Assembly: GCA_037349105.1 (NCBI GenBank) | Contig: JAYJMM010000101.1 | Coordinates: forward strand, 2,108,001-2,172,000 | From: Limnomonas spitsbergensis | Lineage: Eukaryota > Chlorophyta > Chlorophyceae > Chlamydomonadales | DNA: 64,000 nucleotides | Reading direction: 5' to 3' | In this document: positions 10,714 to 20,114 of the stretch, in pieces | Numbering within the stretch: the first letter of the stretch is position 1 | Layout of the letters: every line of letters starts with the position of its first letter | The notes under the pieces: model-generated | What the model was told of the DNA's origin: nothing | What the model saw: the letters and a program-made list of their open reading frames with translations, nothing else | Databases searched by the model: none | Translations under genes and position numbers: made by a program

Positions 10714-10797
10714 GCCGTACTGGTGTCAGTCGCTTACAGCCTAGCACCGACGATGCTGATCAAGCGGAGGTCGCGAGTTCGATACCTGCTGGTGGCA
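10714..10797 (+). other. tRNA-like segment (possible SINE head)
   Basis: GGTCGCGAGTTCGATACC resembles a tRNA T-arm and internal B box. Upstream, AGCA-CCGACGA-TGCT can form an anticodon-like stem with a seven-base loop, and GCC/GGC can begin an acceptor stem. The loop has C rather than T before the would-be anticodon, the T stem has a mismatch, and the acceptor pairs only partly. It is more likely a decayed tRNA-derived repeat than a working tRNA. Confidence 0.28.
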
Positions 10798-10849
10798 GAA
10801 AAAGTTGTTGCATACCGCGCGTTATCGCACTGACACGCCGATGGTTGTT

Positions 10850-11193
10850 CGCACCCGAAAGAAAACAACCCTGAAAAAGAGCGAAAGGTTGAAGAAAAGT
10901 AAATACACCAAAAAAACCCGGGAAAGGTGCCAAAGATCCCCACGATTTTTTTTCTCCCTTCTGAACAGTGGGGCGCCCACGCGGCCGAGCTTTGAGGGGT
11001 TGGAGCGGGCCCAGAGGTGTAACTTTATTGACTTCCTCTCAATGTGGCTGACCCCGTGCATGCCAGTAATGGCCAGACCTTGTGTCTTTGACCATGCATA
11101 TGTCATCATATCCTGTCGTCCATTCCATTATCTTACTTCAGAATGGTGTTGAAACGGCTAGAGACTGTTATACATGACTGCATATGCGGTTAA
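10850..11193 (+). other. 3' flank of the ankyrin locus, unit 1
   Basis: The stretch around 10955-11035 aligns with about 33045-33120 and 60455-60530: CTGA.CA...TGGGGCG, then CGGCCGAGCT, then GCCCAGAGGT, and TTGAC. This identifies it as the same downstream flank found after genes B and C. No coding region is recognised. Confidence 0.55.
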
Positions 11194-11281
11194 GATGTAA
11201 CATCAACTAAAGTGAGATGTAACAACAACTGAAGTGAGATGTAACGGCAACTTGAGTGAGATGTAACATCAGCCAGTGTAC
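11194..11281 (+). repeat. Four 22-bp tandem repeats
   Basis: Units start at 11194, 11216, 11238 and 11260 with the pattern GATGTAACA.CAACT.AAGTGA and one to four changes each. The block is flanked by GCATATGCGG on the left and CGCATGCATGCGG on the right. Not seen elsewhere in the window. Confidence 0.8.
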
Positions 11282-11321
11282 CGCATGCATGCGGTAGGAT
11301 TTTGACCTTGACGAAAGGAAT

Positions 11322-11400
11322 CATTTCGAGAAATAAAAAAAGCTACGGCTTGTGAAAGGGGTGAGAGTTATGGAAGCGGCGCATCCTGGGCCAAATGCGA
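11322..11400 (-). mobile_element. LINE/SINE 3'-tail copy
   Basis: The block with AAAAAGCTACGG, GAGAGTTATGGAAGCGGCGCA and GGGCC aligns with the 3' end of the adjacent LINE (11537-11625). It is a diverged minus-strand copy of the retroelement tail. A 135-bp piece of satellite A separates it from the LINE. Confidence 0.55.
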
Positions 11401-11401
11401 C

Positions 11402-11536
11402 CAATGCTTGTGGGTAATTTAAAGGCTTCAAGGCATGTTAGTGGGGATTCAAAACGCTTCAGGGCCTGTCGGTGGGTGATCAAAAGGTGTCAGGGCCGGT
11501 TGGTGGATAATCAAGATAGTTCAGGGCCTGCCGGTG
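11402..11536 (+). repeat. Satellite A remnant between two retroelement tails
   Basis: About four diverged 31-bp units (TTGTGGGTAATTTAAAGG, then TTCAGGGCCTGTCGGTGGGT and so on), far from any intron array. They are flanked on both sides by retroelement 3' tails, which suggests carriage with the retroelement or a nested insertion rather than local amplification. Confidence 0.8.
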
Positions 11537-14403
11537 AAAGAAAGAAAGAAAGCTACGCCCTATAAGGGCGTGGAGGTTAAGGAAACAGCGCAGCTTGGGG
11601 CCGTAGCCACATCCGCGCCGTTACCATGAGGCAAAAAGAAAGAAACAACTTCCTCACGGTGGTTTTCTCTTATGGGTGTGCTTTATTGGCCCAGTGGCAG
11701 GCTTTGTGGCTGAAAAATATTCGAGTCTGCGTCTGGTTTGTACTATGCTGTGCAAGAGTTTTATCGAATGGACATGCATTTTCTGGGCGCATTTCTTAGC
11801 ATGGAACGCAGTGATCCCTAGAGACATCATGGCTTCAATTGTGTGCTTATTATAAATAGTGCCCGAGGTGCCAATCAAGATTGGAATAACTTTTATGTTG
11901 TTTCGTTGGTGCCCGTTCAAGATCAGTAGCTCAACGAGATCCGTGTGCTGGTTTAAGCAGGCTTTTAATTGGTCCCCATGCTCAGTGTCTCTGCAATACT
12001 TAAATTCCCCAATGTGGACTATAACGTCCTTCTTTTGTCCTGTCGTTTGCATCAACAACATGTCAGGCTGCATTTTCGTTTTCATTTGGACGGCTCCAAG
12101 TGCTGGTGCCTCAACGTGGGGGATTAAGTACGAGGGGACTTTATTCATCAGCATGGCTGGTGCTCCTACTCTCTCACACTTCTCGGCCGTCCCCAGGTCT
12201 GCCATGACGATGTCCCCTCCCATGCTGCCTTTCGATACAGCCCTCAGCAAAATCCTTCCTGTGCCATGGTGGCGCTCTATGTACATCTTTTGCATTTCGG
12301 GGTGCCTGCATGCGCCTGTGATATGGCCTGCACTGTCATGCTCTCCACACAAGGGGCATTTGTCCGTGGTACTTTTGCCCCACCTGAAAGCCACCTTGTT
12401 ATTCCAAAGGCATCCATGTCGCCATCGAAGGGCTGTTTTCTTCTCCGCCAGAGTGACTCCTGGGTGGTTAAAGAAACTGTTGCTGAGGGCCCCATTAGCA
12501 ATCGATTGCAACCGTTGCCACCCTTGAAAGTATACGCTATCGATGTTGGATCGACCCAGCTTTTGGCGCTCGTGAATGTGCGTCTTCAGGGCACCCTTCA
12601 GATCTTCTAATCCTTGCGGCTCACCCTGAATAGGGTCCTCTTCCTTAGGTTTTGTGAAAAGCCAGAAAGAATCGTACTGCGAGGGTTCGGAGCTCACAGG
12701 TACGGTCAGATCGCATTCTCCCCTTAGAGTGGCTGCCCGTTTTGCAACCCCGTCGGCTTTCTCGTTTCCGATATCCCCGTTATGGGCTTTCACTTTATGG
12801 AATTCGACTATTTTGCCTTTGCACGCCATGAGCTGGAGTTGGCCCACGATATGCTGGAGGAGGTCTCTGTGCTTGTGGTAGGTGAGAGACATGGGGGATC
12901 GGATGGCTTTGCGGATTTGGTACAAGGAGGTGGCGCTGTCAACAGCTATTTTGGTCTGTTCTTTCACCAGGGCTCCAAAAATCCCTGCCAGCTCAGCTCT
13001 GTTTATGGTGTTTGTGGGACCCTCTCCGGCCGGGTTAATGGTGGTGTCTTGTTGATCGGCGGTGGCGCTCGGGATGTGGAGGCCAGCGCCAGTTAGTTGA
13101 GCTTTCCTGCCATCTTTAAGGCTGATTTCAATGCAACTGCCATCGGTGTAGGCTATCTCCCTCCAATTGTGCTTCAGCGCGCTGTTTTCTTGGAACCACT
13201 CCAGGTAATTGCATGCGTCCATTGGGTCTGCATTTGTTGCGCTAGGGATTTCTGTGTCCCTTGGAGATTGTTGGAAGGAGCGTGATCCTATCATGGGTTG
13301 GGCATGGTTCTGCTCTCCTTGATCTTCTTCCACCCTATACCCAAATGGGGGAGGAGGTCGGGTCCATGTTGCGGTTAGCAGGGGGGTGGCCCCGGCTTGC
13401 GGGTGTTTTTCTAGTACATTTGCGAGGGTTGTGCGGAGCAGTCTGATGAGAAGATCCTGTTTCCACCCGATTTGCTCGGACTGGGCTTCTTTGTTCCACA
13501 CAACGATTATGTCCATGTGGCATTTGTGCATGGGTGGCGGGGTTGCTCCTTGCGTCCAACTCTCCTCTTTCCACAAGGGGAAAGGGGAGCTCTTGGTGCT
13601 GGCTATTCTTGTACAGTATTGCGGATATTTGTCCAACCACTTTTGGTATGAGGGTTTGCCTGACGACTTCATCCCCCTGGGCAGGTACAAGACAGTAGCT
13701 GTCGGTTTCCTGGTCATTTCTGCAGACCACACCGCCCATCGGACTGCTTTCTCGAGGGATGGTTCGTCCCGGTTTGGGAAGGCATGTGAGTACCCTGTCC
13801 ACCTGTGTTGGAAGGCATTTGTTTGTGCTTGGAAGGCCTGGTCCCTCGGGAATATACTCCAATAGGTGGTGGCGTGATCTCGAACTTGGAGGGGGCTAGA
13901 AAACCGTTCCTTGGAGATGCCAAAGTGCGTGTCTATCAACGCTCTGAATTGTGGTGGGATGCTGAAATTGTCTTGTATTTGTTTGGTCTGTGTCTTTGTC
14001 CCCTCCTTGTGTTTGATGATGAGGTCAACCACTTCCTCTTCAAAGGAGGATGGGGGAGGCATCATTTTAGCATGGATGCCTTCATATGCAGCCTGTTCAT
14101 ACAATCTTCTGAGGGTGACGAGTCTGTCTTTGGCGATTGTCCCGACGCACCGGCCGTTCCCCTTGTACACGCATGCCATCTCTGTAGTCGTGATTTGGTT
14201 GGTACTCTTAGGGTTCCATGTCTCAAACTCTCTCACTTCGATTTTACACTCTCCCGTCACAGCATGGATGTCCAGTTGCGGGTTAATTGGCTCCATGTCG
14301 AAGGTTATCATTTCCCGGATATTGTCTCCCAGGGTGGTATCCCAATCGCTGTGATTTTGGTGAAACCCTTGTCGGGCCATGTTAGACAGGTGCCTATCTA
14401 GCA
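11537..14403 (-). mobile_element. 5'-truncated LINE (RNase H + zinc knuckle + restriction-like endonuclease)
   Basis: A minus-strand non-LTR retrotransposon occupying the ankyrin 3' flank. On the minus strand its 3' end carries GGTAACGGCGCGGATGTGGC and finishes in TTTCTTTC repeats. The 5' end is about 14403, where homology to the unit-3 flank (61560 on) resumes. The reverse transcriptase and any upstream endonuclease are missing, so this copy is 5' truncated, as is usual for LINE insertions. RNase H plus a C-terminal PD-ExK nuclease resembles chlorophyte Dualen/RandI elements. I could not define a target duplication. Confidence 0.82.
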
Positions 14404-14473
14404 TGGTGGGTTGAGGACACAAATAGTAATCAGATGTGCTGCTGCTATGTGGCGACCAGTTCACACTGCGCAC
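11654..14473 (-). CDS. LINE polyprotein C-terminal part, in a chimeric frame
   Basis: A 939-codon open frame with no ATG start; about 25 N-terminal codons come from host flank, not the element. Residues 180-330 hold FSSPLQVRDHATTYWS and KAVRWAVWSAE, a region I associate with algal retroelement polyproteins but cannot name. RNase H spans about 440-580: D444 in YTDGSC, E494 in NRAEL, D512 in VDSATS, H564 and D574 in GNEKAD. A CX2CX7HX4C knuckle follows (C706, C709, H717, C722). Then a restriction-like endonuclease: P803-D804 and E823-F-K825. No polymerase FADD motif is present. The frame is long and clean, so the insertion is probably recent. Expression seems unlikely. Confidence 0.85.
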   Translation of the reverse strand: MRSVNWSPHSSSTSDYYLCPQPTMLDRHLSNMARQGFHQNHSDWDTTLGDNIREMITFDMEPINPQLDIHAVTGECKIEVREFETWNPKSTNQITTTEMACVYKGNGRCVGTIAKDRLVTLRRLYEQAAYEGIHAKMMPPPSSFEEEVVDLIIKHKEGTKTQTKQIQDNFSIPPQFRALIDTHFGISKERFSSPLQVRDHATTYWSIFPRDQAFQAQTNAFQHRWTGYSHAFPNRDEPSLEKAVRWAVWSAEMTRKPTATVLYLPRGMKSSGKPSYQKWLDKYPQYCTRIASTKSSPFPLWKEESWTQGATPPPMHKCHMDIIVVWNKEAQSEQIGWKQDLLIRLLRTTLANVLEKHPQAGATPLLTATWTRPPPPFGYRVEEDQGEQNHAQPMIGSRSFQQSPRDTEIPSATNADPMDACNYLEWFQENSALKHNWREIAYTDGSCIEISLKDGRKAQLTGAGLHIPSATADQQDTTINPAGEGPTNTINRAELAGIFGALVKEQTKIAVDSATSLYQIRKAIRSPMSLTYHKHRDLLQHIVGQLQLMACKGKIVEFHKVKAHNGDIGNEKADGVAKRAATLRGECDLTVPVSSEPSQYDSFWLFTKPKEEDPIQGEPQGLEDLKGALKTHIHERQKLGRSNIDSVYFQGWQRLQSIANGALSNSFFNHPGVTLAEKKTALRWRHGCLWNNKVAFRWGKSTTDKCPLCGEHDSAGHITGACRHPEMQKMYIERHHGTGRILLRAVSKGSMGGDIVMADLGTAEKCERVGAPAMLMNKVPSYLIPHVEAPALGAVQMKTKMQPDMLLMQTTGQKKDVIVHIGEFKYCRDTEHGDQLKACLNQHTDLVELLILNGHQRNNIKVIPILIGTSGTIYNKHTIEAMMSLGITAFHAKKCAQKMHVHSIKLLHSIVQTRRRLEYFSATKPATGPIKHTHKRKPP

Positions 14474-14621
14474 CTGCGGCAGGATATCTGGCTGAAGAGA
14501 GAATGTAATCAGAAGCGGCTGATGATGGTTGAGTTAACACTGTAACAGCACATGCCCATGACACTCCAGTCCTGCGGACAAGAGAGGCATCCACACCGAC
14601 ATTCGGCACCAGCATCCCCAC

Positions 14622-14707
14622 CTGAGCGGGATGTGCACCATGGATGCCCCCACCGACACTCACATGTAGAGCCGGGAGGTGGAGGTCGCCGTGGCCAGGA
14701 GGCTGTC
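14622..14707 (-). pseudogene. WRAP73: WRAP73-like last recognised WD40 exon, unit 1, 10-bp deletion
   Basis: Minus strand: acceptor TACATGCAG|GACAGCC and donor CAG|GTGGGG. It encodes DSLLATATSTSRLYMWVS, matching the WRAP73 segment RLAICTGGSRLYLWSPAG as I recall it. Relative to 61772-61867 it lacks 10 bp (AAAGTTCCAG on +) next to the donor, which shifts the frame. Phase matches the 152-bp exon upstream (17301-17452), which ends after a codon for Gln; the join reads LWAPQ then DSLLA, like WRAP73 QWDPQ and RLAI. Confidence 0.68.
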
Positions 14708-14984
14708 CTGCATGTACAAGGACTCAGGAGCAGAGCCAGTCAACAACATTGCAGATTTAATTGTTCAAGATTCATGCGACAGCACTAAATACTCAGTCTG
14801 GAAATATAATATATATGTAGCGGGTGGTCACAGTGGCCAGGAGGCTGCCCTAGCCTGATAGCTATCAGTGACTAATTAAGTGACTATATAAGTGACATTT
14901 CACAATAAGCTTAATAATTGCACGGTGGGCAGGAGGTTGCCCGGCGTCTCTTGTCACAGGTGATGAGCTGTACAGCATCTAAAC
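14708..14984 (-). repeat. Decayed copies of the exon start beside satellite B
   Basis: The minus-strand string CAGCCTCCTGGCCAC from the neighbouring exon recurs with changes at about 14832-14850 and 14928-14945, spaced about 100 bp. The same arrangement is present at 61978-62095. Between them are AT-rich stretches (ATATATAATATATATG near 14806) and a short tandem AGTGACTA motif. This is a smaller version of the exon duplication seen at 18724-19690. Confidence 0.6.
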
Positions 14985-17300
14985 TTACCCCCCCCACTAA
15001 ACCCACCTGTCCCCCCTAAACCCACCTGCCTTGCCCCTTACCCACCTGCCCCCCCTAAACCCACCTGCCTTGCCCCTTACCCACCTGTCCCCCCTAAACC
15101 CACCTGCCCCCCCTAAACCCACCTGCCTTGCCCCTTACCCACCTGTCCCCCCTAAACCCACCTGCCTTGCCCCTTACCCACCTGCCCCCCCTAAACCCAC
15201 CTGTCCCCCCTAAACCCACCTGTCCCCCCTAAACCCACATGCCCCCCCTAAACCCACCTGCCTTGCCCTTAACCCACCTGCCTTGCAATAAACCCACCTG
15301 GCCCCCCTAAACCCTCCTGCCTTGCCCTAAACCCACCTGCCCCCCCCAAACCCACCTGCCCCCCCCAAACCCACCTGCCTTGCCCTAAACCCACCTGTCC
15401 CCCCGTAAACCCACCTGTCCCCCCTAAACCCACCTGTCCCCCCTCAACCCACCTGCCTTGCCCTTAACCCACCTGCCCCCCCTAATCCAACCTGCCCCCC
15501 CTAAACCCACCTGCCCCCCTAAACCCACCTGCCCACCTGAACCCACCTGCGTTGCCCTAAACCAAACTGTCCCCCCTAAACCCACCTGCTTTGCCCTACA
15601 CCCACCTGCCCCCCTAAACCCACCTGCCCCCCTAAACCCACCTGCCCCCCTAAACCCACCTGCCCCCCCTAAACCCACCTGTCCCCCCTAAACCAACCTG
15701 TCACCCCTAAACCCACCTGCCTTGCCCTAAACCCACCTGCCCCCCCTAAACCCACCTGCCTTGCCCTAAACCCACATGCCCCCCCGAAACCCACCTGTCA
15801 CCCCTCAACCCACCTGCCTTGCCCTAAACCCACCTGCTCTCCTTAAACCTACCTGCCCCTTTAAGCCACCTGCCCCCCCTAAACCTACCTGCCCTGCCCT
15901 AAACCCACCTGTCCCCCCTAAACCACCTGCCCCCCTAAACCCACCTGCCCCCACTAAACCTACCTGCCTTGCCCTAAACCCACCTCCCCCACCCTAAACC
16001 CACCTGTCCCCCCTAAACCCACCCGCCTTGCCCTAAACCCACCTGTCCCCCCTAAACCCACCTGCCCCCCCTAAACCAATTTGCCTTGCCCCTAAACCCA
16101 CCTGTCCCCCATAAACCCACATGCCTTGCCCCTAACCCACCTGTCCCCCCTAAACCCACCTGCCCTGCCCTAAACCCACCTGTCCCCCCTAAACCCACCT
16201 GCCTTGCCCTAAACCCACCTGCCTTGCCCTAAACCCACCTGCCCCCCCTAAACCCATTTGCCTTGCCCCTAAACCCACCTGTCCCCCCTAAACCCACATG
16301 CCTTGCCCCTAACCCACCTGTCCCCCCTAAACCCACCTGCCCTGCCCTAAACCCACCTGCCCCCACTAAACCTACCTGCCTTGCCCTAAACCCACCTCCC
16401 CCTCCCTAAACCCACCTGTCCCCCCTAAACCCACCCGCCTTGCCCTAAACCCACCTGTCCCCCCTAAACCCACCTGCCCCCCCTAAACCAATTTGCCTTG
16501 CCCCTAAACCCACCTGTCCCCCATGAACCCACCTGCCTTGACCCTAACCCACCTGTCCCTTCTAAACTCACCTGCCTTGCCCCTAAGCCACCTGTCCCCC
16601 CTAAACCCACCCGCCCTGCCCTAAACCCACCTGTCCCCCCTAAACCCACCTGCCTTGCCCTAAACCCACCTGCCTTGCCCTAAACCCACCTGCCCCCCCT
16701 AAACCCATTTGCCTTGCCCCTTAACCCACCTGTCCCCCCTAAACCCACCTGCCTTGCCCCTAACCCACCTGTCCCCCCTAAACCCACCTGCCTTGCCCTA
16801 AACCCACCTGTCCCCCCTAAACCCACCTGCCTTGCCCCTAACCCACCTGTCCCCCCTAAACCCACATGCCTTGACCCTAACCCACCTGTCCCCCCTAAAC
16901 CCACCTGCCTTGCCCTAAACCCACCTGTCCCCCCTAAACCCACCTGCCTTGCCCTAAACCCACCTGTCCCCCCTAAACCCACCTGCCCCCCCTAAACCCA
17001 CCTGTCCCCCCTAAACCCACATGCCTTGCCCCTAACCCACCTGTCCCCCCTAAACCCACCTGCCTTGCCCTAAACCCACCTGTCCCCCCATAACCCACCT
17101 GCCTTGCCCCTAACCCACCTGCTCCCCCTAAAACCACCTGCCTTGCCCCTAACCCATCTGTCCACCCTAAACCCACATGCCTTGCCCCTAACCCACCTGT
17201 CCACCCTAAACCCACCTGCCTTGCCCCTAACCCACCTGTCCACCCTAAAACCACCTGCCTTGCCCTAAACCTACCTGTCCCCCCTAAACCCTAGCCCCAC
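14985..17300 (-). repeat. Satellite B, 18-20-bp CCCTAAACCCACCTG array
   Basis: About 120 units of CCCTAAACCCACCTG followed by CCCCC, TCCCC or CCTTGC. On the minus (gene) strand each unit reads CAGGTGGGTTTAGGG, which fuses a near-consensus 5' splice site (CAG|GTGGGT) with a telomere-type GGGTTTAGGG. The array starts at the donor of the 152-bp exon (CCACAG|GTGGGGCTAGGG) and ends near the 86-bp exon, so it fills that intron. Proline-rich frames on + and Gly/Arg-rich frames on - are repeat translations. Confidence 0.95.
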
Positions 17301-17452
17301 CTGTGGTGTCCATTGCATGTCTGTGACCTCAGCCAGGTGCATGAGCACTGCATCTAGCTGACCCACATCCATATCCCAGATCCACACAGATCCGGGGCTG
17401 GCTAGACTGACTGAGGCGAGGTAGCGGCTGTCAGGGCTCCACCTCAATAGAC
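17301..17452 (-). pseudogene. WRAP73: WRAP73-like 152-bp WD40 exon, unit 1
   Basis: Minus strand: acceptor CACCCATCAG|GTC, donor CACCACAG|GTGGGG. It encodes RWSPDSRYLASVSLASPG, VRIWDMD and then HLAEVTDM, matching the late WRAP73 repeat (YFLATRNDNIPNAVWVWDI, then [11 protein letters not shown]) as remembered. Two paralogous copies lie at 38515-38666 and 39033-39184. Splice sites and reading frame look sound in this copy, but the unit as a whole lacks recognisable N-terminal exons. It is classed as a pseudogene fragment for that reason; it could be part of a working gene if missing exons lie outside. Confidence 0.68.
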
Positions 17453-18544
17453 CTGATGGGTGCAGGAGGGAGGATACGGGAGAGGGCTGGCTTCACTAAA
17501 TGACTCTTCGCAGCCTCACCTGATGGGAGAGGGGATGCGAGGGAGAAGGGATCTTCCGCCAACGTTTAAATTTGCATTCCGGGTTGATCTTCTGTTCAGG
17601 TCAGGTCATTGAATGCGCGGAATACGCACCTCCAAAAAGGGTTCTGGATTTCTTAGCCTAAAAGGCGGCAAAGTAACAAAATGCCTTCTGGAAACTCGAA
17701 GAGTACCAAAATATGTTTGTGTGGGGAAGCATCAGCTAGGGGCGCGTGTGTGCTCTAATAGTGTGCAGTCAACCCTAGGTTTCATGAGAAATATGCACGC
17801 TCATACCGGGGAGTCGGAGTTCCAAACACCGGAAGACTAAGAGCACGTCGAATAGTGGAACATGGACGGGCGCTGCTGTGTGATTTCCCCTCCCGGAGAG
17901 CGGCTGGCAGCAATCTGGGACGCCCACGATAGGACCGGAAATTCCGGCGCCCGACGTCAGGGCAGCAGTCAAGGCTTGCCTGGTGTGTAACCGAGCTAGG
18001 GGCTCCAACGTTCCAAGTTTCCCATCCCCTTCCCACCCATCTCATGTTCACAACCTCCCCTACCCAAAGAAAGAAAAGAAATAAAACTACACACCGCAGG
18101 GGTTTGAGGGTTAAGGAAACTGCGCGGCATGGGCCTAGGCCGCGTCCGCGCCGTTACCATCATAAGTCCCCTACCCACCTCATCGTACCTCCCCACAGCC
18201 AGGAACAGCCCGGATGGATCCCAGTTGTTGGACTTGATCCCTAACGCATCTCTATAGGCCTCGACTCAGCAAGGGGCCTGGGGCTCAACAGGGTTCAGGG
18301 GCTTTCCATTTAATAAAACAATAGCTGGACGTCATGAGTTCATACCTCTCACACCAGGCCAAGGGTCCATGCGTAGGCCATGGGTCCATGCGAGTGATCA
18401 AAAGGGTTCGTGTGGGGCCTGCCGTGTGGGTGTCATAACAAACGTGAGGGATTAAGCTGGGTTGCAAAGAGGGTTATGTCCCATGTGCCATCTTGTTATC
18501 TTCCGAGGAGATTTCAACCAGTACAGGCCGACTGCACCCCACAC
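17453..18544 (-). other. Intron position of satellite A in unit 2, array nearly absent
   Basis: Between the 152-bp and 179-bp WD40 exons, where unit 3 has 13.3 kb of satellite A, this unit has only about 1.1 kb. A single damaged satellite A unit remains at about 18393-18425 (GTGATCAAAAGGGTTCGTGTGG). A short retroelement insertion is at 18066-18166. The minus-strand peptide NKMAHGT near 18475 may be a remnant of the next WD40 exon. The rest, 17453-18055, has no recognised gene. Confidence 0.6.
18066..18166 (-). mobile_element. 101-bp retroelement tail insertion with 10-bp target duplication
   Basis: Perfect TCCCCTACCC direct repeats flank it (18056-18065 and 18167-18176). On the minus strand it starts near GGTAACGGCGCGGACGCGG and ends in TTTATTTCTTTTCTTTCTTT, the same 3' end as the LINE at 11.5 kb. 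It is either an extremely 5'-truncated LINE copy or a SINE sharing the LINE tail. Confidence 0.82.
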
Positions 18545-18723
18545 CTGGCATCGATAGCATGTACTGCCACACGGTAGGTGAGTGGACCATCCAGCTGTGC
18601 CTCACAGCCCCCATCCGGTGACCATGACAGCTCAGTGGCATCTGACGTGGATGTTGGGGAATGGTGCAGCTGGGAGCTGGAGGCCGTGTCATAAACGCTG
18701 ACATGGTCCCAACATTCGTACCG
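18545..18723 (-). pseudogene. WRAP73: WRAP73-like 179-bp WD40 exon, unit 2 (frame open)
   Basis: The best-preserved copy. Acceptor CCCCCTCAG|CGG, donor GATGCCAG|GTGTGG. It encodes RYECWDHVSVYDTASSSQL, then ATELSWSPDGG and TYRVAVHAIDA, aligning with WRAP73 [29 protein letters not shown] and YKILLYSLDG as remembered. It starts in phase 0, directly joinable to the 59-bp exon at 28917-28975 (ending YMAQLE) across satellite C. The length of 179 bp is the same as in unit 1. Confidence 0.7.
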
Positions 18724-19690
18724 CTGAGGGGGGGTGAGGAGGGTGCAGGGTTGAGGGTTAAGAGATGCATGGAGGTTTGGAAGTGCTGCAGCTGGGAGCA
18801 CGAAGCCGTGTTGTAAACACCGGCATGGTCCCAACAATCGTACTGCTGTGGGGGGAGGAGTGTTGAGGGTTTAGTTTATGGTTCAGAGTTCAAGGTTTGG
18901 AAGTGCTGCAGCTGGGAGCACGAAGCCGTGTTGTAAAAACCGACATGGTCCCAACAATGGTACTGCTGTGGGGGGAGGAGTGTTGAGGGTTTAGTTTATG
19001 GTTCAGAGTTCAAGGTTTGGAGGTGCTGCTGCTGGAACCACAAAGATATTTCGTATACACTGTCATGGTCTTGACATTGATACCACGAAGGGGGGGAGAT
19101 GAAGGTTGAGGGTATATAATTGGAGGTTTAGAAGTGCTGCAGCTGAATCCAGGAGAACATGTTATATACACTGGCATGGTCTCGACGCTCATTACGATGA
19201 GCAGCGGGCCAGGGGAGGCTCAGAGGGGTCGAGGGTTGAGGGTTGAGGGTTGAGGTTTGAGGGTTGAGGTTTGTGGGTTGGAACAACAAAACAGCATCGT
19301 GATCACTGACATGGTCTCCTTCTCTCTGTATTTGTAACGTTGACAAGCCCCTTCACCTTCAACTCGGAACCTTTAGCGGGGGGAGGAGGGTTCGGGGTAG
19401 AGGGTTTAGGGGTTTCTTTGGAGGAGGTTGGGAACGATGCAGAATAGGCCATCAAGGTGTTGGTGTCACACACGCTGACGTGGCATCGGTATTCATGTCG
19501 CTGGGCAGGGGGCAGGAGCTATAGAGGGGTTTAGGTTTGGAGGGTTGAGGAGCAAGAGGTGGAGATTTGGAAATTATGCATATGGGATGACGAGGGGGTG
19601 TTGTCATTGCTGACATCTTACATCTTTACCGCTGAGGGAAGGGTCAGGGTGCGGGGCTAGAGGATTGGAAGTGACGCAGCTGAACCTATA
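18724..19690 (-). repeat. About eight tandem copies of the 179-bp exon's first half
   Basis: Copies spaced 110-150 bp repeat the acceptor and the RYE-WDH-SVYDTAS coding segment with growing divergence away from the exon. Two neighbours (about 18776-18895 and 18896-19015) are nearly identical over 120 bp, so some duplication is recent. Spacers are GGGTTGAGGGTTGAGGG-type on +, most regular at 19225-19280, one base from the telomere repeat. Several copies keep CAG acceptors after pyrimidine tracts; donors are not convincing. Confidence 0.75.
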
Positions 19691-20114
19691 AGACAATGTC
19701 CATTGGCTGGGCCAGTGGGATGTTTAAAGGGTTTAAGGGCCTCGAAGTTTTTCACATCTCCTCTATTCTTTCAAGTGAGGATGTGTGGAAGGGCGGGGAC
19801 GCAGCAGGAGGCTTAGGGCTTAAGAATGAGAGAGGTTGGGGAGAGGACATTCCATTGGACTGCTTTCCACTGAGTGCATTTGTAACAGAACATCAAAGGA
19901 CACAAAAAGGGCAGAATGGGAGATGTACTGGAGATGTCTCTAGAGTTATAATTATACTGAAGGCAATAACGGCCGTTTGTTAGTCCTGCTGATGGCACGC
20001 TGACAGCTGTTTTGGTCTTATGAGCGCTTTCCGCTACATTTCAGCTACATCAGGGTAGGTAGCCCAGGGTTCTCATGGCAATAAGCCCTAGAACTTGGCC
20101 CGCTGGCTGCTGCC
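19691..20114. other. Conserved block between exon copies and satellite C
   Basis: This block is closely matched by 53585-54027 in unit 3, including TCTCCTCTATTCTTTCAAG, GGAGATGTACTGGAGATGTC and GCTACATTTCAGCTACATCA. A 95-codon plus frame is open here, but the unit-3 copy shows indels, so it is probably non-coding intron sequence of the WD40 gene. No family is recognised. Confidence 0.6.

Noticed and set aside
10714..10797. Functional tRNA gene
   Set aside because: B-box match is good, but acceptor and T stems are only partly paired and the anticodon loop lacks the invariant T33. Kept only as a possible tRNA-derived repeat.
15031..16995. Proline-rich and Gly/Arg-rich proteins in satellite B (also 62066-62768)
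   Set aside because: They are translations of CCCTAAACCCACCTG units, with no conserved start, no splice sites and no non-repeat sequence.
19696..19983. 95-residue plus-strand protein
   Set aside because: The homologous block in unit 3 (about 53590-53890) has indels that break the frame, so it is not conserved as protein.
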